From Sipunculus nudus (lineage: Eukaryota > Annelida > Sipuncula > Golfingiida > Sipunculidae), in assembly GCA_026874595.1 (NCBI GenBank), contig CM049308.1:97683124-97747123 (forward strand): a stretch of DNA of 64,000 nt, written 5' to 3'. A program made the position numbers and the translations under genes. The notes below the pieces were generated by a model. It made no database searches and was not told the origin of the DNA. It was given only the letters and a program-made list of their open reading frames with translations. Of the stretch, positions 12,361 through 25,600 are shown piece after piece. How positions within the stretch are numbered: position 1 is the first letter of the stretch; every line of letters begins with the position of its first letter.

Positions 12361-13916
12361 AGCTCAGCTTACTATAAGTCATCTGAGCTATAGTTGTGGT
12401 CCATTGTCCGTCCGTCCGTCCGTAGATGTGGCACGTTTTGAAACCATAAGACATAGGAATCCAAAATTCGGCATAATGTTAGATGTCCCCAAGATCTACC
12501 AAGCCGAAAACTGGGTCTTTTTTCGACTTTGTTCTTTGAGAGATTAAGGAAAAACCTCAATTTTTAATTAAAAACCTATTTTCACACTTCAGGACCCCTA
12601 ATATCAAAACCATTCATCTCTTTTCCCTCATATTTGCCATAAATATTCCTCTTCCTATGTACATGTCAGAAATTAGGTCTGTATTATATAATTTAAAAAA
12701 GTTATGGGCTCAAACATAATGCATTTTGTAAAAAATCAGGAAAGATATTTGAATCACTTTGATCACTTTACACAAAACATGTTAAAGGTAAGGACTTTTT
12801 TCAGTAATATAACTTTAATTAATCAAAATTAAATTCTTTTTAATATATGCAAAAATAAAAAATTGGTACCTTAAATTTTGCCCAACTTTGGCCACAGCAC
12901 GTTTTTTTCCTGTAAGTACTGTGGATTTAATTTTCACAGCATGTACACATAAGGATTAAATCTGTTAGAATCTGCAATTTGAAAATAAAAGCTGCAAAAT
13001 TAGGCTAGTTATTGAATTTTTTTGGAGGCTCTTGTTGTATTCCCTTACATTGTCAAGCAGTCCACTTCAGTGCAGCTCTCTATGCTCCCTGGGCTGTTGG
13101 CATAATGTTATGCAATCCCATCACTAGGGCAAGCCCTCTCTCCACTGAGTTTAACTTGATCAGGTTGTCTGCAGTTAATATCACACCACAGGGAGCCTTT
13201 TTCTCTCCCACCCCATTCTGTTGACAGGCCTGTTCTATGAACTAGATGAATCTTAAAATTAACATTTTTTTCAGCAACGAGCAGTAACAATGGAGACCCC
13301 TCCCCCCATACACCCCTTCAATACACAGGACTAATAAACAAGATGAATCTTATAATTTTAATGTTAAATAAATTCTTTTTGTTGAGACAATTTTGATTTT
13401 TTTAAAGAAAAAAAATTTCAGGAATTTAATCCTGATAAAAATTGTGATAAAATATTAGGATCTTATGTAAGTGCTAACTGACAAGATTTAAGAAGATATA
13501 AATACTTTGTAGCATTTCATTCATATCTCTTAAAGTTGGTGGGGCCTAGGTGTGAATAACACTGTTAACTTAGTGTTAAAATTAGGAATATTGGTCAAAC
13601 TTTGTGGGATTAATTTTTAACTCATATGGCCATATATTTCACTTTTGAAAACTTAATTACCTTCACAGTTATTTGTTTATGAAATGTTACTTTTATATAA
13701 CACTTACCGTAGGCCTATTTGTTCCCTTGGTGCATCACTAAATGGTTTAGCTCATGTCATTTATTCTATAATTTACAGAGTTTCATTTTGGCAGGGCAAT
13801 TTTCTCCTAGCTTTTCTAATGATAATATACATGAAAAACCAAAAGAAATAAAAATAGTTATTTACTAATATTTTCCAAAATTTAGCTGAGCGATGTGACC
13901 CATGGGTCCCTTGTTT
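12361..13916 (+). mobile_element. Hairpin-ended element copy 5, nested in copy 3
   Basis: Left end AGCTCAGCTTACT, ATA, AGTCATCTGAGCT, then GTCC repeats at 12407-12422. Right end TTAGCTGAGCG, GACCCATGGGTC, CCTTGTTT at 13881-13916. After it the host resumes as TTGAAGATTTTCAGAGGCTC, matching the ATTGAATTTTTT..GAGGCTC seen elsewhere. The interior is type A with no transposase. Open frames at 13012-13290 have no recognisable similarity. Confidence 0.78.
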
Positions 13917-14008
13917 TTGAAGATTTTCAGAGGCTCCATTGTATTCACTTGCATTGTCAGGCAGCCTACCTCTATCTGCTTATACCTGATCAGTAATGCA
14001 TCACTGGG
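13917..14008 (+). mobile_element. Element copy 3, fourth segment, leading into the 71-bp array
   Basis: Type A interior phrase GAGGCTCCATTGTATTCAC, equivalent to 4364-4400 and 13022-13060. No right end belonging to copy 3 was found downstream, so its end is lost or was replaced by the tandem array. Confidence 0.5.
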
Positions 14009-14600
14009 AGGGCACCCCTGCTGTAACAGATGTACAGTTATTCTCATGTCACTTCAGTCTCCCTCACTGCCCCCCTACGAGGGCACCCCTGCTGTAACAG
14101 ATGTACAGTTATTCTCATGTCACTTCAGTCTCCCTCACTGCCCCCCTACGAGGGCACCCCTGCTGTAACAGATGTACAGTTATTCTCATGTCACTTCAGT
14201 CTCCCTCACTGCCCCCCTACGAGGGCACCCCTGCTGTAACAGATGTACAGTTATTCTCATGTCACTTCAGTCTCCCTCACTGCCCCCCTACAAGGGCACC
14301 CCTGCTGTAACAGATGTACAGTTATTCTCATGTCACTTCAGTCTCCCTCACTGCTCCCCTACGAGGGCACCCCTGCTGTAACAGATGTACAGTTATTCTC
14401 ATGTCACTTCAGTCTCCCTCACTGCCCCCCTACGAGGGCACCCCTGCTGTAACAGATGTAGTTATTCTCATGTCACTTCAGTCTCCCTCACTGCCCCCCT
14501 ACGAGGGCACCCCTGCTGTAACAAGTGTACAGTTATGCTCATGTCACTTCAGTCTCCCTCACTGCCCCCCTACGAGGGCACCCCTGCTGTATGGGTGTAC
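14009..14600. repeat. 71-bp tandem array, about 8 copies
   Basis: Units start AGGGCACCCCTGCTGTAACA and repeat every 71 bp. One shortened copy, near 14455-14470, lacks a few bases. Copies are almost identical, which points to recent expansion. The overlapping 69-codon open frames are products of the repeat and not genes. Confidence 0.92.
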
Positions 14601-15360
14601 CCTCACTGCCCCCCCCCCACACACACACAATAAGTGTATATGTAATTATCAAGTCTTTTGCTATTCCTTATGATACATGATGTGAAATGTTGTTAAATCG
14701 CTGTATATGTAGACACTCCCAGGGAACTTATAGGTCAATGCAAATATTCCAAATAATGCAACCAGCCCGTTTTGATGTTTCTGGATAAACTACAGATAGC
14801 TTGGACATTTTGCAGTCAGGCTGAACACAAGAAGAGTGGTGCTTCATAGTCATGGGGAAGTCTGTCAGAAACGCTCCCAGGAAACCTTGTTAAGCATAAA
14901 CTATAAACACACAGCTCACAGCACAGGTGAAACTATATGTAGGTACTCCATGGTCAATGACAGGTCCTTGCAATCAGATAGCCTTGATGAATGGAATCGG
15001 GTGAAACACAAGCAGAGGGTTACTTCAAATTAGGGGGAAGTCGCACAGAAACCCTCTCTAGAAACTTGTTGGGGATAAGCAGGAAACACACTGCTCAGGT
15101 GAAACTTGGGCACAGAGGTATCATTAGGGATTATAACTGTATAGCAATATTAAAGTTTTTTTAATGACTTCAAGCAGAACATAAGATTAAAAAGTATTTG
15201 AGGAGTTATTCAAATTACACTGTATCTTTCAAAGGAACTAATTACAATTACTTGTAATTTAAAATATGTTAAAATGCAAATTACTTTAAATTATCTGGAA
15301 ACATGTAATTAATAGCATAAAATAAAACTTACATTTCAATTACCCCAGCCCTGATTGCTT
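14601..15360. other. No gene; diverged direct repeat of ~110 bp
   Basis: A CA/C-rich tract at 14606-14630 closes the previous array. The segment 14820-14935 recurs in diverged form at 15001-15107: GAACACAAG / GAAACACAAG, GGGGAAGTC, CAGAAAC, ACACAGCTCA / ACACTGCTCA and AGGTGAAAC. The copies are about 180 bp apart. No coding exon was recognised. Confidence 0.45.
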
Positions 15361-15364
15361 GTTG

Positions 15365-18300
15365 TTAATGAGGGATTGGTCAGATCTAGCATAAACATCA
15401 GTAGAAATGGACGACAATGGGGGATTGGTCAGATCTAGCGTAAACATCAGTAGAAATGAACAACAATAGGGGATTGGTCAGATCTAGCATAAACATCAGT
15501 AGAAATGGACGACAATGGGGGATTGGTCAGATCTAGCATAAACATCAGTAGAAATGGACGACAATGGGGGATTGGTCAGAACTAGCATAAACATCAGTAG
15601 AAATGGGTGACAATGAGGGATTGGTCAGATCTAGCATAAACATCAGTAGAAATGGACGACAATGGGGGATTGGTCAGATCTAGCATAAACATCAGAAGAA
15701 ATGGACGACAATGAGGGATTGGTCAGATCTAGCATAAACATCAGTAGAAATGGGTGACAATGAGGGATTGGTCAGAACTAGCATAAACATCAGTAGAAAT
15801 GGGTGACAATGAGGGATTGGTCAGATCTAGCATAAACATCAGAAGAAATGGACGACAATGAGGGATTGGTCAGATCTAGCATAAACATCAGTAGAAATGG
15901 GTGACAATGAGGGATTGGTCAGATCTAGCATAAACATCAGTAGAAATGGGTGACAATGGGGGATTGGTCAGATCTAGCATAAACATCAGTAGAAATGGGT
16001 GACAATGGGGGATTGGTCAGATCTAGCATAAACATCAGAAGAAATGGACGACAATGAGGGATTGGTCAGATCTAGCATAAACATCAGTAGAAATGGGTGA
16101 CAATGGGGGATTGGTCAGATCTAGCATAAACATCAGTAGAAATGGGTGACAATGAGGGATTGGTCAGATCTAGCATAAACATCAGAAGAAATGGACGACA
16201 ATAGGGGATTGGTCAGATCTAGCATAAACATCAGTAGAAATGGACGACAATGGGGGATTGGTCAGATCTAGCATAAACATCAGAAGAAATGGACGACAAT
16301 GAGGGATTGGTCAGATCTAGCATAAACATCAGTAGAAATGGACGACAATAGGGATTGGTCAGATCTAGCATAAACATCAGTAGAAATGGACGACAATGAG
16401 GGATTGGTCAGATCTAGCATAAACATCAGTAAAAATGGGTCACAATGAGGGATTGGTCAGATCTAGCATAAACATCAGTAGAAATGGACGACAATGAGGG
16501 ATTGGTCAGAACTAGCATAAACATCAGAAGAAATTGACGACAATGAGGGATTGGTCAGATCTAGCATAAACATCAGTAGAAATGGGTGACAATTGGGGAT
16601 TGGTCAGAACTAGCATAAACATCAGTAGAAATGGGTGACAATGAGGGATTGGTCAGAACTAGCATAAACATCAGTAGAAATGGGTGACAATGAGGGATTG
16701 GTCAGATCTAGCATAAACATCAGAAGAAATGGACGACAATGAGGGATTGGTCAGATCTAGCATAAACATCAGTAGAAATGGGTGACAATGAGGGATTGGT
16801 CAGATCTAGCATAAACATCAGTAGAAATGGGTGACAATGAGGGATTGGTCAGATCTAGCATAAACATCAGTAGAAATGGGTGACAATGAGGGATTGGTCA
16901 GATCTAGCATAAACATCAGAAGAAATGGGTGACAATGAGGGATTGGTCAGATCTAGCATAAACATCAGTAGAAATGGACGACAATGAGGGATTGGTCAGA
17001 TCTAGCATAAACAGCAGTAGAAATGGGTGACAATGAGGGATTGGTCAGATCTAGCATAAACACCAGTAGAAATGGACGACAATGGGGGATTGGTCAGAAC
17101 TAGCATAAACATCAGTAGAAATGGACGACAATGGGGGATTGGTCAGATCTAGCATAAACATCAGTAGAAATGGACGACAATGAGGGATTGGTCAGATCTA
17201 GCATAAACATCGGTAGAAATGGACGACAATGGGGGATTGGTCAGATCTAGCATAAACATCAGTAGAAATGGACGACAATGAGGGATTGGTCAGACTAGCA
17301 TAAACATCAGTAGAAATGGACGACAATGAGGGATTGGTCAGATCTAGCATAAACATCAGTAGAAATGGACGACAATGGGGGATTGGTCAGATCTAGCATA
17401 AACATCAGTAGAAATGGACGACAAGGGGGGGATTGGTCAGATCTAGCATAAACATCAGTAAAAATGGGTCACAATGAGGGATTGGTCAGATCTAGCATAA
17501 ACATCAGTAGAAATGGACAACAATGGGGGATTGGTCAGATCTAGCATAAACATCAGTAGAAATGGACGACAATGGGGGATTGGTCAGATCTAGCATAAAC
17601 ATCAGAAGAGATGGACGACAATGAGGGATTGGTCAGATCTAGCATAAACATCAGTAGAAATGGACGACAATGAGGGATTGGTCAGATCTAGCATAAACAT
17701 CAGTAGAAATGGACGACAATGGGCGATTGGTCAGATCTAGCATAAACATCAGTAGAAATGGACGACAATGAGGGATTGGTCAGATCTAGCATAAACATCA
17801 GTAGAAATGGGTGACAATGAGGGATTGGTCAGATCTAGCATAAACATCAGTAGAAATGGACGACAATGGGGTAGATCTAGCATAAACATCAGAAGAAATG
17901 GACGACAATGAGGGATTGGTCAGATCTAGCATAAACATCAGTAGAAATGGACGACAATGAGGGATTGGTCAGATCTAGCATAAACATCAGAAGAAATGGG
18001 TGACAATGAGGGATTGGTCAGATCTAGCATAAACATCAGTAGAAATGGACGACAATGAGGGATTGGTCAGATCTAGCATAAACAGCAGTAGAAATGGGTG
18101 ACAATGAGGGATTGGTCAGATCTAGCATAAACACCAGTAGAAATGGACGACAATGGGGGATTGGTCAGAACTAGCATAAACAGCAGTAGAAATGGACGAC
18201 AATGGGGGATTGGTCAGATCTAGCATAAACATCAGTAGAAATGGACGACAATGGGGGATTGGTCAGATCTAGCATAAACATCAGTAGAAATGGACGACAA

Positions 18301-19690
18301 TGGGGGATTGGTCAGATCTAGCATAAACATCAGTAGAAATGGGTGACAATGGGGGATTGGTCAGATCTAGCATAAACATCAGTAGAAATGGGTGACAATG
18401 AGGGATTGGTCAGATCTAGCATAAACATCAGTAGAAATGGACGACAATGAGGGATTGGTCAGATCTAGCATAAACACCAGTAAAAATGGACGACAATGGG
18501 GGATTTGTCAGAACTAGCATAAACATCAGTAGAAATGGACGACAACGGGGGATTGGTCAGATCTAGCATAAACATCAGTAAAAATGGGTCACAATGAGGG
18601 ATTGGTCAAATCTATCATAAACACCAGTAAAAATGGACGAAAATAGGGGATTGGTCAGATTAAGCAAAAAACATCAGTAGAAATGGACGACAATGAGGGA
18701 TTGGTCAGATCTAGCATAAACATCAGTAGAAATGGACGACAATGGGGGATTGGTCAGATCTAGCATAAACATCAGAAGAAATGGGTGACAATGAGGGATT
18801 GGTCAGATCTAGCATAAACATCAGTAGAAATGGACGACAATGAGGGATTGGTCAGATCTAGCATAAACAGCAGTAGAAATGGACGACAATGGGGGATTGG
18901 TCAGAACTAGCATAAACATCAGTAGAAATGGACGACAATGGGGGATTGGTCAGATCTAGCATAAACATCAGTAGAAATGGACGACAATGGGGGATTGGTC
19001 AGATCTAGCATAAACACCAGTAGAAATGGACGACAATGGGGGATTGGTCAGATCTAGCATAAACATCAGTAGAAATGGACGACAATGGGGGATTGGTCAG
19101 ATCTAGCATAAACATCAGTAGAAATGGAAGACAATGGGGGATTGGTCAGATCTAGCATAAACATCAGTAGAAATGGGTGACAATAGGGGATTGGTCAGAT
19201 ATAGCATAAACATCAGTAAAAATGGACGACAATGGGGGATTTGTCAGAACTAGCATAAACATCAGTAGAAATGGACGACAACGGGGGATTGGTCAGATCT
19301 AGCATAAACATCAGTAAAAATGGGTCACAATGAGGGATTGGTCAAATCTAGCATAAACACCAGTAAAAATGGACGAAAATAGGGGATTGGTCAGATTAAG
19401 CAAAAAACATCAGTAAAAATGGACGACAATGGGGGATTGGTCAGATCTAGCATAAACATCAGTAGAAATGGGTGACAATGGGGGATTGGTCAGATCTAGC
19501 ATAAACATCAGTAGAAATGGGTGACAATAAGGGGTTGGTCAGATTTAGCATAAACACCAGTAAAAATGGACGACAATAGGGAATTGGTCAGATCTTACAT
19601 AAACATCTTTAGAAATAGGGGACAATGGGGGATTGGTCAGATTTAGCATAAACATCAGTAGAAATGGGTGACAATAGGGGATTGGCCATG
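15365..19690. repeat. 49-bp tandem array, about 88 copies
   Basis: The unit is 49 bp, for example starting GATTGGTCAGATCTAGCATA. Recurrent variants are GGACGACAATG against GGGTGACAATG, GATCTAG against GAACTAG, and CAGTAG against CAGAAG. Variant strings repeat at multiples of the unit, showing block duplications within the array. Units become more diverged toward the right edge (19520-19690). The array ends 376 bp before exon A of the phosphatase gene, so it is intronic. Each unit contains ATTGG, the complement of a CCAAT word, but there is no evidence that it functions. Confidence 0.95.
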
Positions 19691-20066
19691 GAGTGTACCA
19701 ACCTTGGACTAAGACCAAGGTAAAGAATAAAAATCAGGTGCAGTTCTCTGACCTATGACTAATATTATGTCCAAAGATCATGGACAGACAAAGCCAGAAG
19801 AAAGGGGAAATAAAACAGGGAAAATATTTTGAGATCAATAGTTTTGCACCGAGGGGGACCAATGAAAGTCCACTCACAAAAATATTGACTGAAATATTGA
19901 TATAGAAAGAAATTGATTCACCCCTTTAAGGCCCCTTCCTTCTCTCTAGCAAAGAGTGAAATCAAATTAAGTACATCATTTTAAGTGTTTATCTTCCATG
20001 TTACTGTATTGGTCTTCCTGCTTGTAAGTTTGTGAAGTGTTGATTTTGAGGGTATATGTTTTGCAG
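19691..20066 (+). other. Intron end upstream of exon A
   Basis: Unique-looking intron sequence ending in the acceptor TATATGTTTTGCAG at 20053-20066. No other feature seen. Confidence 0.6.
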
Positions 20067-20236
20067 AACAAGATTTTGAGAAAGCAATCAACTTGTACAC
20101 TGAGGCCATCACGCTCAATCCTACAGTAGCAGCCTACTTTGGTAACCGAAGCTTTGCCTACCTCAAGACAGAATGTTTTGGCTATGCACTTAACGATGCA
20201 TCCAGAGCTCTTGAATTGGACAAGAATTATGTCAAG
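20067..20236 (+). CDS. PPP5C: PPP5C internal exon A (TPR motifs 1-2)
   Basis: Internal coding exon of serine/threonine-protein phosphatase 5, a PPP-family phosphatase. Its N-terminal TPR domain docks on the C-terminus of Hsp90 and also autoinhibits the catalytic domain. The acceptor TTTTGCAG ends at 20066. The first two bases finish a codon, then 56 codons follow (QDFEKAINLYTEAI.. to ..LELDKNYVK), and the donor AAG/GTGAAT is at 20237. The translation aligns without gaps to human residues 42-97, as I remember that protein. Residues known in the family to matter for Hsp90 binding or autoinhibition are kept: Asn67 in YFGNRS, Glu76 in TECFGY and Lys97. Arg74 is replaced by Lys. The donor is weaker than those of exons B and C. 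The exon has no complete open frame of its own, being bounded by splice sites. The upstream exon was not found in 20 kb. Confidence 0.95.
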
Positions 20237-20574
20237 GTGAATGGATATTGATTTTTGTGTTAGCCTGTCTTGAACATTCAACAAAGATATTTGTTTTCAC
20301 TTCATGATTAAGCGTCTTATAAATTTATATTCCACTCATGGTCATGGGTGGGGTGAGATACAAAAATCTAAAAAAATCTCGAAAGACTAAGGTCATTAAG
20401 TTTAAATTCGGGTGACATAATACAAGAGCATGATTTAAAAATTCTGATGTGTTCAAATTGAGCTGTTTCCCCAACATTGTACAGGTGATGGTTCCATCAG
20501 GTTACCAGGAGCAACAATTGTAATTGGTAAGAATAATATGTTCAGCTGACCTGAGTCTTGTCATGCTCAGATCT
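20237..20574 (+). other. Intron start between exons A and B
   Basis: Intron sequence with no recognised repeat. The whole A-B intron is 6,633 bp (20237-26869) and is mostly tandem repeat plus one mobile element. Confidence 0.7.
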
Positions 20575-22651
20575 ATTTCAGACTGCAATGCCCCTGCTGT
20601 TTTAGACAATTAAAGACTGTTCCACCCTTCAGATGTTTTAGACCATTAACTTCTGTTAAATCCTGCTTCTTTAGACCATTAATGGCTGCCCACCCTCCTG
20701 ATGTTTAGACCATTAAGGACTGTTCCACCCTCCTGCTGTTTTAGACTGTTACGGACTGTTCCACTCTCCTGCTTATTTAGACCATTAAGTATTGTTCAAC
20801 CTTCTTGCTATTTTAGACCTTTAAGGGCTGTTCCACCCTTCTGCTGTTTTAGACCATTAAGGGCTGTTCTCTCTCCTGTTGTTTTTGACCATTAAGGAGT
20901 GTTACATCCTCCTGCTCTTTTAGACCATAAAGGACTGTTACACCATCCTGCTTATTTAAAGAATTAAGAGCTTTTCCCTCTCCTGATGTTTTAGACCATA
21001 TAGGTCTGTTCCACCCCTGCTCTTTTAGACCATTAAGGGCTGTTCCCTTTCCTGTTGTTTTTGACCATTAAGGAGTGTTACATCCTCCTGCTCTTTTAGA
21101 CCATAAAGGACTGTTACACCATCCTGCTTATTTAAACAATTAAGAGCTTTTCCCTCTCCTGATGTTTTAGACCATATAGGTCTGTTCCACCCCTGCTCTT
21201 TTAGACCATTAAGGGCTGTTCCCTTTCCTGATGTTTTTGACCATTAAGGAGTGTTACATCCTCCTGCTCTTTTAGACCATAAAGGACTGTTACACCATCC
21301 TGCCTATTTAAACAATTAAGAGCTTTTCCCTCTCCTGATGTTTTAGACCATATTGGTCTGTTCCACCCCTGCTCTTTTAGACCATTAAGGGCTGTTCCCT
21401 CTCCTGATGTTTTTGACCATTAAGGAGTGTTACATCCTCCTGCTCTTTTAGACCATAAAGGACTGTTACACCATCCTGCTTATTTAAACAATTAAGAGCT
21501 TTTCCCTCTCCTGATGTTTTAGACCATATAGGTCTGTTCCACCCCTGCTCTTTTAGACCATTAAGGGCTGTTCCCTCTCCTGTTGTTTTTGACCATTAAG
21601 GAGTGTTACATCCTCCTGCTCTTTTAGACCATAAAGGACTGTTACACCATCCTGCTTATTTAAACAATTAAGAGCTTTTCCCTCTCCTGATGTTTTAGAC
21701 CATATAGGTCTGTTCCACCCCTGCTCTTTTAGACCATTAAGGGCTGTTCCCTCTCCTGTTGTTTTATACCATTAAGGAGTGTTACATCCTCCTGCTCTTT
21801 TAGACCATAAAGGACTGTTACACCATCCTGCCTATTTAAACAATTAAGAGCTTTTCCCTCTCCTGATGTTTTAGACCATATAGGTCTGTTCCACCCCTGC
21901 TCTTTTAGACCATTAAGGGCTGTTCTCTCTCCTGTTGTTTTTGACCATTAAGGAGTGTTACACCCTCCTGCTCTTTTAGACCATAAAGGACTGTTACACC
22001 ATCCTGCTTATTTAAACAATTAAGAGCTTTTCCCTCTCCTGATGTTTTAGACCATATAGGTCTGTTCCACCCCTGCTCTTTTAGACCATTAAGGGCTGTT
22101 CTCTCTCCTGTTGTTTTTGACCATTAAGGAGTGTTACACCCTCCTGCTCTTTTAGACCATAAAGGACTGTAACACCATCCTGCTTATTTAAACAATTAAG
22201 AGCTTTTCCCTCTCCTGATGTTTTAGACCATATAGGTCTGTTCCACCCCTGCTCTTTTAGACCATTAAGGGCTGTTCCCTCCCTGATGTTTTTGACCATT
22301 AAGGAGTGTTACACCCTCCTGCTCTTTTAGACCATAAAGGACTGTTACACCATCCTGCCTATTTAAACAGTTAAGGATTGTTCCCTCTCCTGATGTTTTA
22401 GACCATATAGGTCTGTTCCACCCCCTGCTGTTTTAGACCATTAAGGGCTGTTCCAACCCCTGCTGTTTTAGTCAACTATGTTGTGTTCCACTCTCATGCT
22501 TATATAGACCATTAAGGGCTGTTCCACCCTCCTGATTATTTAGATCATTAAGGACTCTTATTTCCTTTGACCATTACAGGATATTAGACCATTCCAGACT
22601 GTTACACACTCCTTCTGTTTAGACCCTTCTAGACTGTAACACACTTACTGC
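20575..22651. repeat. Higher-order tandem array, 176-bp period built from ~44-bp monomers
   Basis: Monomers contain TTTTAGACCATTAAGG and a CTGTTCC or GTGTTAC block. From 21003 to 22410 four monomers form a unit repeating every 175-176 bp. The marker GGTCTGTTCCACCCC occurs at 21003, 21179, 21355, 21531, 21707, 21883, 22059, 22235 and 22410. The edges (20575-21000 and 22411-22651) hold irregular monomers. The array is cut at 22651 by element copy 6 and continues at 25832. Confidence 0.92.
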
Positions 22652-25600
22652 TTTTAGCTCAGCTGACTGTAAGAGAGGTCCATGAAAAATCTCCTTGAAA
22701 ACCTGAAATAAGGTCTCTGTTACCCATATTCTTCAAGCTATGGGCCTCCGAAGTACCCCCAGAATAATGAAAAATTTGATACAACAGCTCAAATATCTGA
22801 ACAACTAATGCATTGATTACCATGATTCTTTGCATGGATATTGATCAAGGAGTGTTTCTTCAGTTTCTGCAGACTGGTGGGGCCACTAGTATTTTTTCAA
22901 TTTTTATGATATTTTTTCTCTATTTTTGAGACCTCAAAAGATGCTGTCATCTGTTAACAGGGCACAAATCGTAACAGCTGGACCTGGAATCTTCTCACTT
23001 TACATTCAGAGAGGTCCATGAAAAATCTTCTTGGAAACCTGGATTTAGGTGTCTGTTACAAATATTTTTCAAGCTATGTGGCTCCCAAGTACCCCGCAGA
23101 ATAATGAAAAATTTGATACAAATGCTGAAATATCTGAACAATTAATGCATTGATCACCATAATTTTTTGTATGGATATTGATCTTGGAGTGTTTCATCAG
23201 TTTCTGCAGACTGGTGGCGCCACCGGTATTTTTTCAATTTTTATGATATTTTTTCTCTATTTTTGAGACCTCAAAAGATGCTGTCATCTGTTAACAGGGC
23301 ACAAATCGTAACAGCTGGACCTGGAATCTTCTCACTTTACATTCAGAGAGGTCCATGAAAAGTCTTCTTGAAAACCTGGAATTAGGTCTCTGTTACCTAT
23401 ATTCTTCAAGCTATGGGGCTCCGAAGTACCCCCCAGAAAAATGAAAAATTTGATACAAAAGCTCAAATATCTGAACAACTAATGCATTGATCACCATGAT
23501 TCTTTGCATGGATATTGATCTTGGAGTGTTTCATCGGTTTCTGCAGACTGGTGGCGCCACCTGTATTTTTTCGATTTTTATGATATTTTTTCTCTATTTC
23601 TGAGGCCTCAAAAGATGCCGTCATCTGTTAACAGGGCACAAATCTTAACAGCTGGACCTGGAATCTTCTCACTTTACATTCAGAGAGGTTCATAAAAAGT
23701 CTTCTTGAAAACCTGGAATTAGGTCTTTGTTACCCATATTCTTCAAGCTATGGGGCTCTGAAGTACCCCCAAGAATAATGAAAAATTTGATACAAAAGCT
23801 CAAATATCTGAACAACTAATGCATTGATCACCATGATTCTTTGCATGGATATTGATCATGGAGTGTTTCATCAGTTTCTGCAGACTGGTGGCGCCACCTG
23901 TATTTTTTCCAATTTTTATGATATTTTTTCTCTTATTTTTGAGACCTCAAAAGATGCCGTCATCTGTTAACAGGGCACAAATCGTAACAGCTGGACCTGG
24001 AATCTTCTCACTTTACATTCAGAGAGGTCCATGAAAAGTCTTCTTGAAAACCTGGAATTAGGTCTCTGTTACCCATATTCTTCAAGCTATGGGGCTCCGA
24101 AGTACCCCCCAGAAAAATGAAAAATTTGATACAAAAGCTCAAATATCTGAACAACTAATGCATTGATCACCATGATTTTTTGCATGGATATTGATCATGG
24201 AGTGTTTCATCAATTTCTGCAGACTGGTGGCGCCACCTGTATTTTTTCCATTTTTATGATATTTTTTCTCTTTTTTTTGAGACCTCAAAAGATGCCGTCA
24301 TCTGTTAACAGGGCACAAATCGTAACAGCTGGACCTTGAATCTTCTCACTTTACATTCAGAGAGGTCCATGAAAAGTCTTCTTGAAAACCTGGAATTAGG
24401 ACTCTGTTACCCATATTCTTCAAGCTATGGGGCTCCGAAGTACCCCCAAGAAAAATGAAAAATTTGATACAAAAGCTCAAATATCTGAACAACTAATGCA
24501 TTGATCATGATGATTCTTTGCATGGATATTGATCATGGAGTGTTTCATCAGTTTCTGCAGACTGGTGGCGCCACCTGTATTTTTTTTATTTTTTACAATT
24601 TTTTTCTCTTATTTTTGAGACCTTAAAAGATGCAGTCATCTGTTAACAGGGCACAAATTGTAACATCTAGACCTAGAATCTTCTTTCTTGACATATTGGG
24701 AGGCCCATGAAAAGTCTCCTTGAAAACCTCAAATTAGGTCTCTGTTACCCATATTGTCTGAGCTATGGGGCTCAGAAATACCCCCCCCAGAATAACTAAA
24801 AATTTGATACAGAAGCTCTGGTATCTGAACAACTAGTGCATTGATTGGCATTATTCTTTGCATGCATATGCATCATGGAGTGTTTCATCAGTTCCTGCAA
24901 ACTGGTGGTGCCACCTGGACTTCTTTGAATTTTTTACGCATTTTTATCTTTATTTTTTAGACCTTTTAAGATGTGGTCGTCTGTTAACAGGGCACAAATC
25001 ATAACTATTTGAGCTTGAATCTTCTTTCTTGACATCCTGGGAGGTACATAAAAAACTCCATGGAAACCTGAAATTAGGTCTCTGCTACCTATATTCTCTG
25101 AGCTATGGATCTTAAAAGTACCTCGCAGAATAACTGAAAATTTGATACAAAAGCTCCAGTATCTGAACAACTATTGCTTTAATCACCCTGATCTTTGCAT
25201 GCATGTTCATCATGGAGTGTTTCATCAGTTCTTGTGGACTGGTGGCACCACCTAAATTTTTTAAAAATTTTAACACATTTTTTTTAGCTAGGCCTATTTA
25301 TCAGACCTTTAAAGATGCGGTCGTGCCTTAACAGGGCTCAAATTGTAACCATTGGTCCTAGAATCTTCAAACTTGACATCCAGGGAGATCTGTGAAAAGT
25401 CTCCTTGGAAACATGAATTAAGGTCTCTGTTACCCATATTTTCTGAGCTATGGGGCTTATAAGCACCCCTCAGAATGATTGAAAATTTGATACCAAAGTA
25501 GGGCACAAATCATAACCATGGGGCCCAGAATCTTCTAACTTGAAATCCTGAGAGTTCCTCAAAAGTTCTCCCCGAAACCTGAAATTGGGTCACAGTGACC

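Noticed and set aside
13902-14673. Series of overlapping 69-119-codon open frames
   Set aside because: They are frame by-products of the 71-bp repeat, as their identical translations spaced by 71 bp show.
15365-19690. CRISPR array (regular 49-bp spacing), also considered for the 59-bp array at 53396-56646
   Set aside because: There are no unique spacers between conserved repeats; whole units are repeated. The genome is eukaryotic and no cas-like gene is present.
1-20066. PPP5C first exon upstream of exon A
   Set aside because: No sequence resembling the N-terminal TPR start (AEELKxxAN-like) with a donor of the right phase was found.
19976-20284. Minus-strand 102-codon frame over exon A
   Set aside because: It is antisense to the PPP5C exon, whose + strand translation matches the family exactly and has splice sites.
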